A stretch of 64,000 bases of DNA, taken from the NCBI RefSeq assembly GCF_049727805.1, contig NZ_JBCNYA010000008.1, positions 62,001 to 126,000 on the forward strand. Reading direction: 5' to 3'. The notes under the pieces were generated by a model. The model saw nothing but the letters and a program-made list of their open reading frames with translations, was not told the DNA's origin and did not search any database. Both the position numbers and the translations under genes were made by a program. Below are positions 38,595 to 47,233 of this stretch, one piece after another; positions within the stretch are counted from its first letter, which is position 1, and every line of letters begins with the position of its first letter. Origin of the DNA: Frateuria_A sp049727805. Its GTDB lineage: Bacteria; Pseudomonadota; Gammaproteobacteria; Xanthomonadales; Rhodanobacteraceae.

Positions 38595-39623
38595 TCAACC
38601 GATATGGACGCGTTCGTCGCCCTGCGCCTTGACCACTTCGCCGATGACGCGGCTGGCCAGCCCATGTTTCGCGAGCAGCGCGGCCGCGGCATCGACCGCG
38701 TCGCGCGGGAGGATCACCGTGAAACCCACGCCGCAGTTGAACGTGCGCCACATTTCCTCGCGCGCCACCTTGCCCTCGCGCATCAGCCAGTCGAACACCG
38801 GCGGCAGCACGATGGCGTCGGCGTGCAGCGCCAGGCCCAGGCCCTCGGGCACCACGCGGATGATGTTTTCCTTCAGGCCGCCGCCGGTGATGTGCGCCAT
38901 GCCGTGGACCGGCTGGTTCTTGAGCAGCTCGAGCATCGGCTTGACGTAGATCGTGGTCGGCGCCATCAGCGCGTCGGCCAGCTTCACGCCGCCGACCTCG
39001 ACGTCCATCGGGCTGCCGGCGCGCTCGACGATCCTGCGGATCAGCGAATAGCCGTTCGAATGCGGACCCGAGGAGGCCACGCCGAGCACCGCGTCGCCGC
39101 TCACGATGGCCTCGCCGGAGAGCAACTGCGACTTCTCCACGGCGCCCACCGTGAAGCCGGCCAGGTCGTACTCGCCCGGCGGATACATGTCCGGCATCTC
39201 GGCGGTCTCGCCGCCGATCAGTGCGCAGCCGGCCAGCTCGCAGCCCTTGGCGATGCCGCCGACCACCGCCACGGTGGTGTCCACGTCCAGCTTGCCGGTG
39301 GCGAAGTAGTCCAGGAAGAACAGCGGCTCGGCACCCTGCACCAGCACGTCGTTCACGCACATGCCGACCAGGTCGATGCCGATCGTGTCGTGCCGGCCCA
39401 ACTGCTGGGCGAGCTTGAGCTTGGTGCCCACGCCGTCGGTGCCGGACACCAGCACCGGTTCGCGGTAGCGGCCGGCCAGGTCGAACAGCCCGCCGAAACC
39501 GCCCAGCCCGCCCATCACCTCGGGGCGGAAGGTGCGCTTGACCAGCGGCTTGATGCGTTCGACCACGGCATTGCCCGCGTCGATATCGACGCCGGCGGCG
39601 CGGTAGGTGAGGGCGTCGGACAT
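38595..39623 (-). CDS. purM: Phosphoribosylformylglycinamidine cyclo-ligase
   Basis: PurM closes the imidazole ring to give AIR. The 342 residues include the N-terminal YRAAGVDIDAGN, the ATP-binding SGTDGVGTKLKLA, IGIDLVGMCVNDVLVQGAEP and GGETAEMP, and the C-terminal HITGGGLKENIIRV. Standard length. It is divergent from the DUF2066 gene; the 222-base gap between them shows no clear promoter or regulator box. Confidence 0.97.
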   Translation of the reverse strand: MSDALTYRAAGVDIDAGNAVVERIKPLVKRTFRPEVMGGLGGFGGLFDLAGRYREPVLVSGTDGVGTKLKLAQQLGRHDTIGIDLVGMCVNDVLVQGAEPLFFLDYFATGKLDVDTTVAVVGGIAKGCELAGCALIGGETAEMPDMYPPGEYDLAGFTVGAVEKSQLLSGEAIVSGDAVLGVASSGPHSNGYSLIRRIVERAGSPMDVEVGGVKLADALMAPTTIYVKPMLELLKNQPVHGMAHITGGGLKENIIRVVPEGLGLALHADAIVLPPVFDWLMREGKVAREEMWRTFNCGVGFTVILPRDAVDAAAALLAKHGLASRVIGEVVKAQGDERVHIG

Positions 39624-39845
39624 GGCGGAGGGCGGCCTGGGGAAAGCGCGCAATTCTACCAGCACGCCACCGCCCGCGCCGGCCGCGGGTCCGTTACGCG
39701 ACGTGTTGGCGTCTTCCGCGGCCTGCTTTCCGCGGGCACTTCGATCCGCTGGGAACGGGTTGCTGCGTGCGGCGTCGATGGACGCTGCCGGCTGGATTGG
39801 GCAGACTCCCACGATATCCGAGCCCCCACGGACGAGCCTTAGCCC

Positions 39846-40835
39846 ATGCGCCTGCCCCGCCTGCTGTCTGCCTTCCTCCTGCTGGGTTTCCTCGCTCCCG
39901 CAGTGCACGCGCAGGTACCGGCGCCGGTGCCGGCCTCGCCCTACGCGGTGGTGGTGCCGGTCACCGATACCAGCGAGGCGCAGCGCGACGCGGCCTTCGC
40001 CACGGCGCTGGGCCAGGTGCTCGAGCGCGTGGCCGGCGGCCAGGACCTGCGCGACAAGCCCGGCTACGACGACGCCCTCAAGGGCGCGCCCGGCCTGGTG
40101 CAGCAGTTCCAGTACCAGCGTGCCGGCACCGGCATCGTGCTGCAGGTGAACTTCGACCCGGGCGCCGTGCGCCGGCTGATCGCGCAGATCGGCGTGCCGG
40201 CCGCGGGCGTCAAGCCGCCGGTGCTGGCGCTGGTGCACGGCAGCGACGGCAGCCTGCTGGGCCAGGATGCGCTGGGTGCCCTGGCGCAGTCGGCCGCGGC
40301 GCGCGGCTATGCGCTGGCCTGGCCGGACCCGTCCCACCTGCCGGACGCATCGGCGGTGGCGGCGGCCGATCCGACCGCGCTTGCGATGATTACCCAGCGC
40401 TACCACACCGGACTGATCCTGGTCGGCAGCCTGAAGGGCGGCAGCGCGGATTGGACCCTGGTGTCCGGCGGCAAGGTGCTCTCGTGGAGCGACCAGGCGG
40501 TCAGCGCCGATGCCCTGCTCACCGACGCGGGCACGGCGATGGCCGACCGCCTCGGCTCGCAGCTCAACGTCATCGGCGCAAGCATCAGCAGCGGCAAGCT
40601 GTGGGTGGGCAAGGTCGATTCGGCGCAGGCTTACGCCAACCTGCTGGCAATGCTGCGCGGCAATCCGGCCGTGCGCGAGGTGAACACGCTGGCGGCCGAC
40701 AACGACGGCTTCCTGCTCGGCATCAAGGCCGGCATGCCACCCGCGGCGCTGGCCGCCAGCCTGGCGGCGGGCGGCCGGGTGATCCAGGGCGCGCCCCACG
40801 CAGGGGCCGATGCCAGCCTGCAGTGGTTGCACTGA
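39846..40835 (+). CDS. DUF2066-family exported protein
   Basis: A 329-residue protein with a Sec signal (AFLLLGFLAPAVHAQ). The DUF2066 region is marked by VPVTDTSEAQRDAAFATALGQVLERVAG near the N-terminus and FQYQRAGTGIVLQVNFDP. Function is unknown. It is commonly found between purM and a PerM-type transporter plus hda in proteobacteria, as here. It is probably periplasmic. Confidence 0.85.
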   Translation: MRLPRLLSAFLLLGFLAPAVHAQVPAPVPASPYAVVVPVTDTSEAQRDAAFATALGQVLERVAGGQDLRDKPGYDDALKGAPGLVQQFQYQRAGTGIVLQVNFDPGAVRRLIAQIGVPAAGVKPPVLALVHGSDGSLLGQDALGALAQSAAARGYALAWPDPSHLPDASAVAAADPTALAMITQRYHTGLILVGSLKGGSADWTLVSGGKVLSWSDQAVSADALLTDAGTAMADRLGSQLNVIGASISSGKLWVGKVDSAQAYANLLAMLRGNPAVREVNTLAADNDGFLLGIKAGMPPAALAASLAAGGRVIQGAPHAGADASLQWLH

Positions 40836-40938
40836 TCCGCATCTCCCGCTGGAGCGCGCCCGTGCGCGCCCGGGACGCCAAACATTCGTGCACGGGTACG
40901 CGCCCCTGCATCAAGGCATCCACCGAGTGAGGCCCTCC

Positions 40939-42117
40939 GTGACCCACGACATTTCCCGCCGCTGGCAGCTGCTCGCGATCGTGCTGGTGATCGGCTTCCT
41001 GATCTGGCTGCTGGCGCCGGTGCTGATGCCGTTCGCCGTCGCCGGCATGCTGGCCTACCTGGGCGACCCGCTGGCCGACCGGCTGGAGCGGCTGGGCATG
41101 AACCGCACCTGGGCAGTGAGCATCGTGTTCTTCGTGCTGGTGCTGCTGCTGGTCGGCGCGCTGCTGTTGCTCGTGCCGCTGATCTCCGACCAGATCGGCA
41201 ACCTGATCCACAACCTGCCGCGCTACGTCGACTGGTTCCAGAACACCGCGCTGCCCTGGGTGCAGCGCAAGCTCAGCCTCGACCCTGACGCGTTCGACAC
41301 CAGCCGGCTGATGGCGGCGATCCGCGCGCACATCGGCTCGATCGGCGCGGTGGCGACCACCGTGCTGGGCACCGTCTCGCGCTCGAGCCTGGGTGCAGTG
41401 ATGTGGCTGACCAACGTGGTGCTGGTGCCGGTGGTGGCGTTTTATCTGCTGCGCGACTGGGACCGGCTGATCGCCTACATCGACAGCGTGCTGCCGCGCT
41501 CGGTGCAACCCACCGTCGCGCATCTGGCACGCGAGTCGGACGCCGTGCTCGGCGCCTTCGTGCGCGGCCAGTTACTGGTGATGCTGGCGCTGGGCATTTT
41601 CTACGGCGTGGCGCTGACGCTGGTGGGGCTGTCGGTCGGTCCGCTGATCGGCATGGTCGCCGGCCTGCTCAGCTTCGTGCCGTACCTGGGTTTCATGGTC
41701 GGCTTCGGCGCGGCGATCATCGCCGCACTGGTGCAGTACGGCGATTGGGCGCATCCGTTGCTGGTCTGCGGCGTGTTCGTGATTGGCCAGTTGCTGGAAG
41801 GCTACGTGCTGGTACCCAAGCTGGTCGGCGACAAGATCGGCCTGCATCCGGTGGCGGTGATCTTCGCGGTGCTCGCCGGTGGCTACCTGTTCGGCTTCCT
41901 CGGCGTGCTGCTGGCGCTGCCGGCGGCTTCGGTGATCATGGTGCTGCTGCGCTACCTGCTCGAGCGCTACCGCATGAGCGAGCTCTACACCGAGCCCGGG
42001 CACGACGACCCGGTGATCGCCGAGGTCGACGTGACGGTGGATACGCCCGAAGGCACGGCGCAGGGCAGCGCGGCGGTTCCCGCGCAGCGCACCCCCGGAA
42101 GCGACGGCCCGCCATGA
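40939..42117 (+). CDS. AI-2E/PerM-family transporter
   Basis: A 392-residue polytopic protein of the PerM/TqsA/AI-2E family with about eight membrane segments. The C-terminal half carries the family region with LSFVPYLGFMVGFGAAI and GQLLEGYVLVPKLVGDKIGLHP. Some members export autoinducer-2, others are Na+/H+ antiporters; the substrate here is not evident. The GTG at 40939 is taken as start because TGAGG lies six bases upstream; another GTG at 40927 is possible. The stop overlaps hda by four bases. Confidence 0.87.
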   Translation: MTHDISRRWQLLAIVLVIGFLIWLLAPVLMPFAVAGMLAYLGDPLADRLERLGMNRTWAVSIVFFVLVLLLVGALLLLVPLISDQIGNLIHNLPRYVDWFQNTALPWVQRKLSLDPDAFDTSRLMAAIRAHIGSIGAVATTVLGTVSRSSLGAVMWLTNVVLVPVVAFYLLRDWDRLIAYIDSVLPRSVQPTVAHLARESDAVLGAFVRGQLLVMLALGIFYGVALTLVGLSVGPLIGMVAGLLSFVPYLGFMVGFGAAIIAALVQYGDWAHPLLVCGVFVIGQLLEGYVLVPKLVGDKIGLHPVAVIFAVLAGGYLFGFLGVLLALPAASVIMVLLRYLLERYRMSELYTEPGHDDPVIAEVDVTVDTPEGTAQGSAAVPAQRTPGSDGPP

Positions 42118-42809
42118 TCCCGCAGTTGCCGCTCGCCCTGCGCTGGCCGCGCCGGCAGCGCTTCGAGCACTTCCACGCCGGCGCCAATGCTGCCGCGCTG
42201 GCGGCGGTGAGGGCGCTGGCCGAGACCCCGGGTGCGCCCTGGGTGTACCTGCACGGCCCGGCCGGCAGCGGCCGCAGCCACCTGCTGCTGGCCGCCTGCC
42301 AGGCCGCGAGCGCGGCCGGCCGGCGTGTGCAGTACCTGCCGCTCACTGCCATGCACGACCACATCGGCGCCCTGCGCGGCGTAGGCAGCAGCGAGCTGCT
42401 GGCGATCGACGACCTGGGCGTGCTGGCGGGCGAGCGCGCCACCGAACACGCGCTGTTCGACCTGTACAACCAGATGCGCGCCGAAGGCGGCGCGATGCTG
42501 TTCGCCGCCGACAAGGCGCCCGCGCAGCTCGGCGTCGGCCTGCCGGACCTGCGCTCGCGGTTGGGCGCCTGCACGCAGTTCGCGCTCAAGCCGCTGGACG
42601 ATGCCGAACGTCGCGCCGTGCTGAAGGAGCAGGCCGCCGCGCGCGGCATCGGCCTGGACGAGGCGGTGCTCGACTGGCTGTTCGCCCGCTACGCGCGCGA
42701 CCTGGCCGCGCTGCTGGACCTGCTCGACCGTCTCGACCAGGCCTCGCTGGCGGCGAAGCGGCGTATCACCGTGCCGTTCCTGCGCGAGTTCCTGCGCGAG
42801 ATGCACTAG
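42114..42809 (+). CDS. hda: DnaA regulatory inactivator Hda
   Basis: Hda, bound to the beta clamp, stimulates ATP hydrolysis by DnaA after initiation. The 231-residue AAA+ protein starts with a clamp-binding peptide (QLPLAL), has a Walker A in which the lysine position is arginine (GPAGSGRSHLLLA, normal for Hda), LLAIDDLGVLAG as Walker B and an arginine-finger region (LPDLRSRLG). It ends with TAG. Translationally coupled to the PerM gene. Confidence 0.93.
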   Translation: MIPQLPLALRWPRRQRFEHFHAGANAAALAAVRALAETPGAPWVYLHGPAGSGRSHLLLAACQAASAAGRRVQYLPLTAMHDHIGALRGVGSSELLAIDDLGVLAGERATEHALFDLYNQMRAEGGAMLFAADKAPAQLGVGLPDLRSRLGACTQFALKPLDDAERRAVLKEQAAARGIGLDEAVLDWLFARYARDLAALLDLLDRLDQASLAAKRRITVPFLREFLREMH

Positions 42810-42943
42810 ACATTCGCTTCACGCGATCCACCACGATGGTCCCGCCCGCTTTACACAAAACGGCTACCCGGCCGTGGTCATGCTCTGCGCCACGCACCGT
42901 GCCTGGCGTAACGAGGCACACACATTGTGGACAGGAGTGAACC

Positions 42944-45154
42944 ATGTACAGGATGCTGGTGTTGGCCATGTTGCTGGGGTCGGGCGCTGTTTCCGCCGCC
43001 CCGGTGGATCCTTTCGCACTGGTCGGGGGCCAGGCGAGTTTCATCAAGGGAACGGACCGCTACTACCCCGTGCGGATAGAGCACTCTGCGCCGCAGGCGG
43101 CCGTGACCGAAGGTGGCATGTGGTTGCCACAGCCAGACGGGGGCAGGGTCTACGCCCGCACGGTCCGGTTGCTCGAGCAGGCGGGAGGCATCGAGACCTG
43201 GATCGGCAAGGTGTCGGTGCCAGGTGGCGAGCGCAGCGTGGTGATCACCATGGGCCCGGACGCCACCTTCGGTTCACTGGTGACCGCGAAGGGCGAGCCG
43301 TTCCGACTGGTCACCAGTGGTGGCAAGACCTACATGGTGCAGCGGGATGCGAGCGCGGCGAGGCTCGGTACCGGCGGCCCGGCGCAGGAGCCGCCCGGCC
43401 GCGATTATCTGATCGCCCCGCGCCCGCCGCAGGCCGGCACATCCGTGCCGGGCGCGCAGGCGGCGCAGCCGCAGGCCAACGCCACAGCGGCCGCGTCGTC
43501 CACGGTGGACGTGCTGCTGGCCTATACGCCGGGCATGGTCACCCGCTACGGCACGATTTCGGCCGTACAGACGCGATTGAGCTATCTCGTCGCGGTCGCC
43601 AACCAGGCGTACGACGACAGTAAGGTCAACTACCACATCCGGCTGGTAGGGACGATGGCGGTGAGCTACTCGGATACCGGTCCGAACAGCCAGGTGTTGA
43701 ATGACATGACCAACACTTCCTCCAGCGGCCCGCTGGCGGGGTTGCGCGCCCGGCGCGCTGCGCTGGGTGCCGACCTGGTCAGCCTGATCCGTCCATATAC
43801 CCAGAGCGGTCAGGGGGGGTTCTGCGGCCTCGGCTATCTGAACGGTGCCAACGAGGTGACGTTCACCACCGGCTTTGCGCCCTACGGCTACTCGACGGTG
43901 GGCGATGGCGAGGATCCGTCGACTAATACCTACTGCCGGGATACCACCCTGGCGCACGAGTTGGGGCACAACATGGGCCTGGCCCACGACCAGGCGAATG
44001 CACCCGACCCGGGTGCCTTCAGCTATGCCTACGGCTGGCGCAGGACGCTCGCCTCGGGCAGCTTCTCGACGATCATGGCCTATTCGACCGGCGACCAGGA
44101 GCCTGTGCCTTATTTCGCCAATCCGAACATCACGTTGTGCAACGGCAACCGTTGCGGCGATCCGACGGTCGCGAACCAGACCCTGGCGCTCAACCAGACC
44201 ATGCCGGTGGTGGCCAACTTCGTCAGCGCGGCGAGTGGTGCAGTGATGGACCTCAACGGTGATCGCCAGGCCGACATCGTGCTGCAGGACAACGCCGGCT
44301 CGTTCACGACCATGCTCGAAACGGCCAACTTCCTGCCCCAGACCAACACGCGCACGGGGACGACCGGCTACCGGATCGCCGCCGTTGGCGATCTGGACGG
44401 CAGCGGCAGCGCGGACCTGATCTGGACGAGCGGAGCGCACGACCTGTTCTTCTGGATCAACAATGGCGCCGACGCCTACCAGTCGGTGCAGGGTCCCAAC
44501 TACAGCGCCGGCTGGACGCTCGTGGGTACCGGCGACCTCAACGGTGACGGCAGCGACGACCTGCTATGGCTGAATGCGACGACCCACGAGTTCATGTACT
44601 GGATCATGCAGGGCACCACGGTAGCGTCCAGCCGGACCATGTCGATCGCGACGGGGTATTACATCGGCGCAATCGGTGACTTCAACGGCGATGGCCGGGC
44701 CGATATCGCATGGACCAGCCCGGCGCGCGACCTGTACATCTGGACGACCGCCAGCAACGGCGGCTTCAAGAGCACGCGCTCGCTCAGTTACCCGGCGGGC
44801 TGGCGACTGGTGGGCAGCGGCCACATCGATGCCGACCAGCGCGCAGACCTGATCTGGATGGACGACGTCGACCACAACTTCGCCTATTGGCTGATGAACG
44901 GTGCCACCCGGACCGGATATCGGGTCATCGGCGTGTCGCCGGGATACTCGATCGCAGCCATCGACCGGTTCTCCAGCCGCGGCGACGGCATCCTCTGGAC
45001 CAGCGCGTCGCGCGACATGTACGTGTGGATGAACAGCGGCACCGGCGGCTTCGTCTCGAAGAACATTGCGGCCTACCCGGGATCGGGTGGCGGGTACCTG
45101 AGCACCTATCCGTCCGGTTGGAGCATCATGGCCAACCTGCCGGTCAAGCCATAA
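42944..45154 (+). CDS. Secreted M12-like zinc metalloprotease with C-terminal VCBS/FG-GAP repeats
   Basis: A 736-residue exoprotein with a signal peptide (1-18, ending AVSA), a pro-region (about 20-185) and a reprolysin/ADAM-like metzincin domain (about 185-430). The zinc site is H338-E-L-G-H342-N-M-G-L-A-H348-D349. After residue 430 come about six repeats of roughly 46 residues, each with an Asp-rich calcium-type loop (GDLNGDGSDD) and an aromatic W-x-W or YW element. They probably form a propeller for substrate or surface binding. An AGGAG ribosome-binding site precedes the ATG. GC content looks lower than in neighbouring core genes. No partner secretion genes are adjacent. Confidence 0.88.
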   Translation: MYRMLVLAMLLGSGAVSAAPVDPFALVGGQASFIKGTDRYYPVRIEHSAPQAAVTEGGMWLPQPDGGRVYARTVRLLEQAGGIETWIGKVSVPGGERSVVITMGPDATFGSLVTAKGEPFRLVTSGGKTYMVQRDASAARLGTGGPAQEPPGRDYLIAPRPPQAGTSVPGAQAAQPQANATAAASSTVDVLLAYTPGMVTRYGTISAVQTRLSYLVAVANQAYDDSKVNYHIRLVGTMAVSYSDTGPNSQVLNDMTNTSSSGPLAGLRARRAALGADLVSLIRPYTQSGQGGFCGLGYLNGANEVTFTTGFAPYGYSTVGDGEDPSTNTYCRDTTLAHELGHNMGLAHDQANAPDPGAFSYAYGWRRTLASGSFSTIMAYSTGDQEPVPYFANPNITLCNGNRCGDPTVANQTLALNQTMPVVANFVSAASGAVMDLNGDRQADIVLQDNAGSFTTMLETANFLPQTNTRTGTTGYRIAAVGDLDGSGSADLIWTSGAHDLFFWINNGADAYQSVQGPNYSAGWTLVGTGDLNGDGSDDLLWLNATTHEFMYWIMQGTTVASSRTMSIATGYYIGAIGDFNGDGRADIAWTSPARDLYIWTTASNGGFKSTRSLSYPAGWRLVGSGHIDADQRADLIWMDDVDHNFAYWLMNGATRTGYRVIGVSPGYSIAAIDRFSSRGDGILWTSASRDMYVWMNSGTGGFVSKNIAAYPGSGGGYLSTYPSGWSIMANLPVKP

Positions 45155-45215
45155 CCCCGGCTCCGCTCGTGGAATCGGTCCGCCGCGCCGAGCCATCGGC
45201 GCGGCGGTCGTGCTT

Positions 45216-45413
45216 CTAGTGCTTGCCCTCGGACTGCTTGCCTTCCTCGATCAGTTCGCGCACGCGCTGGCCGCCCTTGTGGCCGAGCTCGGAATAACCT
45301 TCGGGACCGAGCTGTTCCTTGCGGATCTCGCCGCCCTTGTGGCCGCCCTTCTGGCCAGCCTCGCGCACGGTCATGTCGCCCTTGTCGTGCTGGTTGTCGC
45401 TGTGCTTTGCCAT
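45216..45413 (-). CDS. KGG-repeat stress-induced peptide, copy 3
   Basis: A 65-residue hydrophilic peptide with the con-10/GsiB-like KGG motif: VREAGQKGGHKGG, then GHKGGQRVRELIEEGKQ. Such proteins are usually induced by starvation or general stress and are intrinsically disordered. It is the last of three tandem paralogues on the minus strand, 47 bases after copy 2. Confidence 0.85.
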   Translation of the reverse strand: MAKHSDNQHDKGDMTVREAGQKGGHKGGEIRKEQLGPEGYSELGHKGGQRVRELIEEGKQSEGKH

Positions 45414-45460
45414 TGTCTGCCTCGTCGTCGATGCGGCCCACCACGGCGGGCCGCGGTGGA

Positions 45461-45652
45461 TCACTTGCGGCTGTCGCCGTGGCCTTCGGCCTGTTTGCCT
45501 TCCTCGATCAGTTCGCGTGTGCGCTGGCCGCCCTTGTGGCCGCCGGTCTCGCCGCCCTTGCGGCCGGCTTCGCGCACGCTCATGTCGCCCTTGCCGTGCT
45601 GGCTGCCGCCGGCCTGTTTGCCGTGACTGCCCGGGTTCTTTTGCTGGGTCAT
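45461..45652 (-). CDS. KGG-repeat stress-induced peptide, copy 2
   Basis: A 63-residue paralogue of the neighbouring peptides with the core VREAGRKGGETGGHKGGQR followed by TRELIEEGKQAEG. A GGAGAA ribosome-binding site precedes the ATG. It lies 25 bases after copy 1, so the three genes are probably one transcript. Confidence 0.85.
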   Translation of the reverse strand: MTQQKNPGSHGKQAGGSQHGKGDMSVREAGRKGGETGGHKGGQRTRELIEEGKQAEGHGDSRK

Positions 45653-45677
45653 CGTGGGTTCTCCTGCTGCGGGGCCG

Positions 45678-45872
45678 TCAATGCGGGCGTTGTTCGCCCT
45701 GGTGCGCTTCGACCTGGCGACCGCGGTTGATCAGTTCGCGCACGCGCAGGCCGCCCTTGCGGCCTGCCTCGCGCACGCTGAGCTTGCCGCGGGCGCCGTC
45801 GATCGTGCCGTTGGCGGCGTGGTGGGTCTTGTTGCTGGGGGACTGACTGCCTGGGGACTGTTGCCGGCTCAT
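45678..45872 (-). CDS. KGG-repeat stress-induced peptide, copy 1
   Basis: A 64-residue paralogue and the first of the three in transcription order. Its core is shorter, VREAGRKGGLRVRELINRG, with only one KGG, as if one glycine-rich unit were missing relative to copies 2 and 3. A GGAGA ribosome-binding site precedes the ATG. The promoter should lie in the hairpin-rich gap upstream. Confidence 0.8.
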   Translation of the reverse strand: MSRQQSPGSQSPSNKTHHAANGTIDGARGKLSVREAGRKGGLRVRELINRGRQVEAHQGEQRPH

Positions 45873-46221
45873 GGGTTATCTCCGTAGCTGCATCCGATCG
45901 GTTTTCTTCGCAAGGCTCGGCTGGCCGCCATCCCGGCGCCCAGCGGAAAACAGCGGGTCCGGCAGGGTTTGAAGACCCGCGTCCGCCCATCGGCACCCGG
46001 TGTGCCGCGATGGCGACGGGCGCTCCGTCGCCCGCAAGGGCGTCGCGACGCGTCGCGGGCCCTTCGGACGGGCAGGGGCGTTGCAATGCGGATGCCAGCG
46101 CGAGCTGCGTCGCGGGCAGGAGTCCTGCGTCGGGCGGTTGGAAAAAACCGCCCGCGCTGGAAAGATCTACAGCAGCGTCCGCCTGCTGCCCAGGCAGGCG
46201 ACTGGCGCAGGTGGGGCGTGC
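45873..46221. other. Hairpin-rich non-coding region between the KGG genes and suhB
   Basis: About 350 bases with no credible gene. Perfect or near-perfect hairpins include GCGACGG with CCGTCGC (46013-46031), AAGGGC with GCCCTT enclosing the palindrome CGCGACGCGTCGCG (46036-46064), GCAGGA with TCCTGC (46116-46128) and CGGGCGGTT with AACCGCCCG around GGAAAA (46131-46154). The last lacks a T tract on either strand. The region could hold a structured RNA, a mobile non-coding repeat or the leader of the KGG transcript. Confidence 0.5.
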
Positions 46222-46250
46222 AAAAACGAAGGGCGCCCGTGGGCGCCCTC
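46222..46250 (-). terminator. Intrinsic terminator after suhB
   Basis: On the minus strand the stem AGGGCGCC pairs with GGCGCCCT around a small loop and is followed by TCGTTTTT. It is about 22 bases after the suhB stop codon. Confidence 0.85.
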
Positions 46251-46271
46251 GTCGATCCGCCGAGTGGCCGC

Positions 46272-47075
46272 TCAGGCCTTGAGCAGCGAGGGCGTGGCCT
46301 GCGCGCCGATCGCGTCGGTCATCGCCTTGGCCACGTGGAGGTTGCCGGCGATCAGGTTGCCGCTGGCTGGCAGGCCGTCGCGGCCGGCGAAATCGCAGTA
46401 GCGCCCGCCCGCCTCGTGCACCAGCAGCACGCCGGCCGCCATGTCCCAGGGCTTGAGGCCGATCTCGAAGTAGCCGTCGTAGCGCGCGGCGGCGGTGTAG
46501 GCCAGGTCCAGCGCGGCCGAGCCCGAGCGGCGGATATCCTCGGCCTGGCCGAGTAGGGCGCGGGTCATCGCCAACTGGGCGTCCAGGTGCTCGCGCTGGC
46601 GGTACGGGAAACCGGTCGCGATCATCGCGCCGCCAAGGTTCTCGCGGCGGGAGACGCGGATGCGCCGGTCGTTGAGGTAGGCGCCGTCGCCCTTGCTGGC
46701 GGTGAACAGTTCGTCGCGCAGCGGATCGAACACTACGCCGTAGACCGGCACGCCCTTGTCGACCAGCGCGATCGAGACGGAGAAGTGCGGGATGCCGCGC
46801 AGGTAGTTGTGCGTGCCATCGAGCGGATCGATCACCCAGGTCAGCGGATTCTTGCCGCTGGCGCCGCCTTCCTCGGCGAGGATCGCGTGGTCGGGGTAGG
46901 CGCGGCGCAGCTCCTTGACGATCTCGGCCTCGGCCAGGCGATCGACCTCGGAGGCGAAGTCCATGCGCTGCTTCTCGACCACGTGCAGGCCGTCGATGCG
47001 GTTCATGTAACGCAGGATCACGTTGCCTGCGGCGCGCGCGGCACGTGCCGCGATGGTGACGGCGGGTCTTGGCAT
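46272..47075 (-). CDS. suhB: Inositol-1-monophosphatase family protein SuhB
   Basis: A 267-residue inositol monophosphatase fold protein. Metal-binding motifs are present: EEGGASG, the WVIDPLDGTHNY signature and LKPWDMAAGVLLVHEAGG. In E. coli SuhB also joins the rRNA antitermination complex. The start is the ATG at MPRPAVTIAARAARAAG; a longer reading adds 19 residues without family similarity. Confidence 0.94.
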   Translation of the reverse strand: MPRPAVTIAARAARAAGNVILRYMNRIDGLHVVEKQRMDFASEVDRLAEAEIVKELRRAYPDHAILAEEGGASGKNPLTWVIDPLDGTHNYLRGIPHFSVSIALVDKGVPVYGVVFDPLRDELFTASKGDGAYLNDRRIRVSRRENLGGAMIATGFPYRQREHLDAQLAMTRALLGQAEDIRRSGSAALDLAYTAAARYDGYFEIGLKPWDMAAGVLLVHEAGGRYCDFAGRDGLPASGNLIAGNLHVAKAMTDAIGAQATPSLLKA

Positions 47076-47233
47076 GGCTTCGGCTTTGGGAAAAGAGCGG
47101 AGTGCGGCCGCGCATTCTAGCAGAGGTCGCACGTGAACCTACGGTGGCGTGGACACAAAGCCATTGCTGCGGGCTTCCGCCAGTTCGTGCATGATCCAGC
47201 GACCGACGGGTCGGCTGAATTCAGGAGAAAGGG

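Noticed and set aside
42114..42809. Defective Hda because the Walker A lysine is replaced by arginine
   Set aside because: Arginine at this position (GxxGSGRSH) is normal for Hda proteins; the clamp-binding motif and other AAA+ motifs are intact.
46131..46154. Nine-base hairpin with GGAAAA loop as an intrinsic terminator
   Set aside because: No T tract follows on either strand; kept only as part of the structured region.
45649..47115. A 488-codon minus-strand frame across the suhB end, the hairpin region and the KGG genes
   Set aside because: It lies out of frame with suhB and the KGG genes and encodes Arg/Pro/Gly-rich nonsense.
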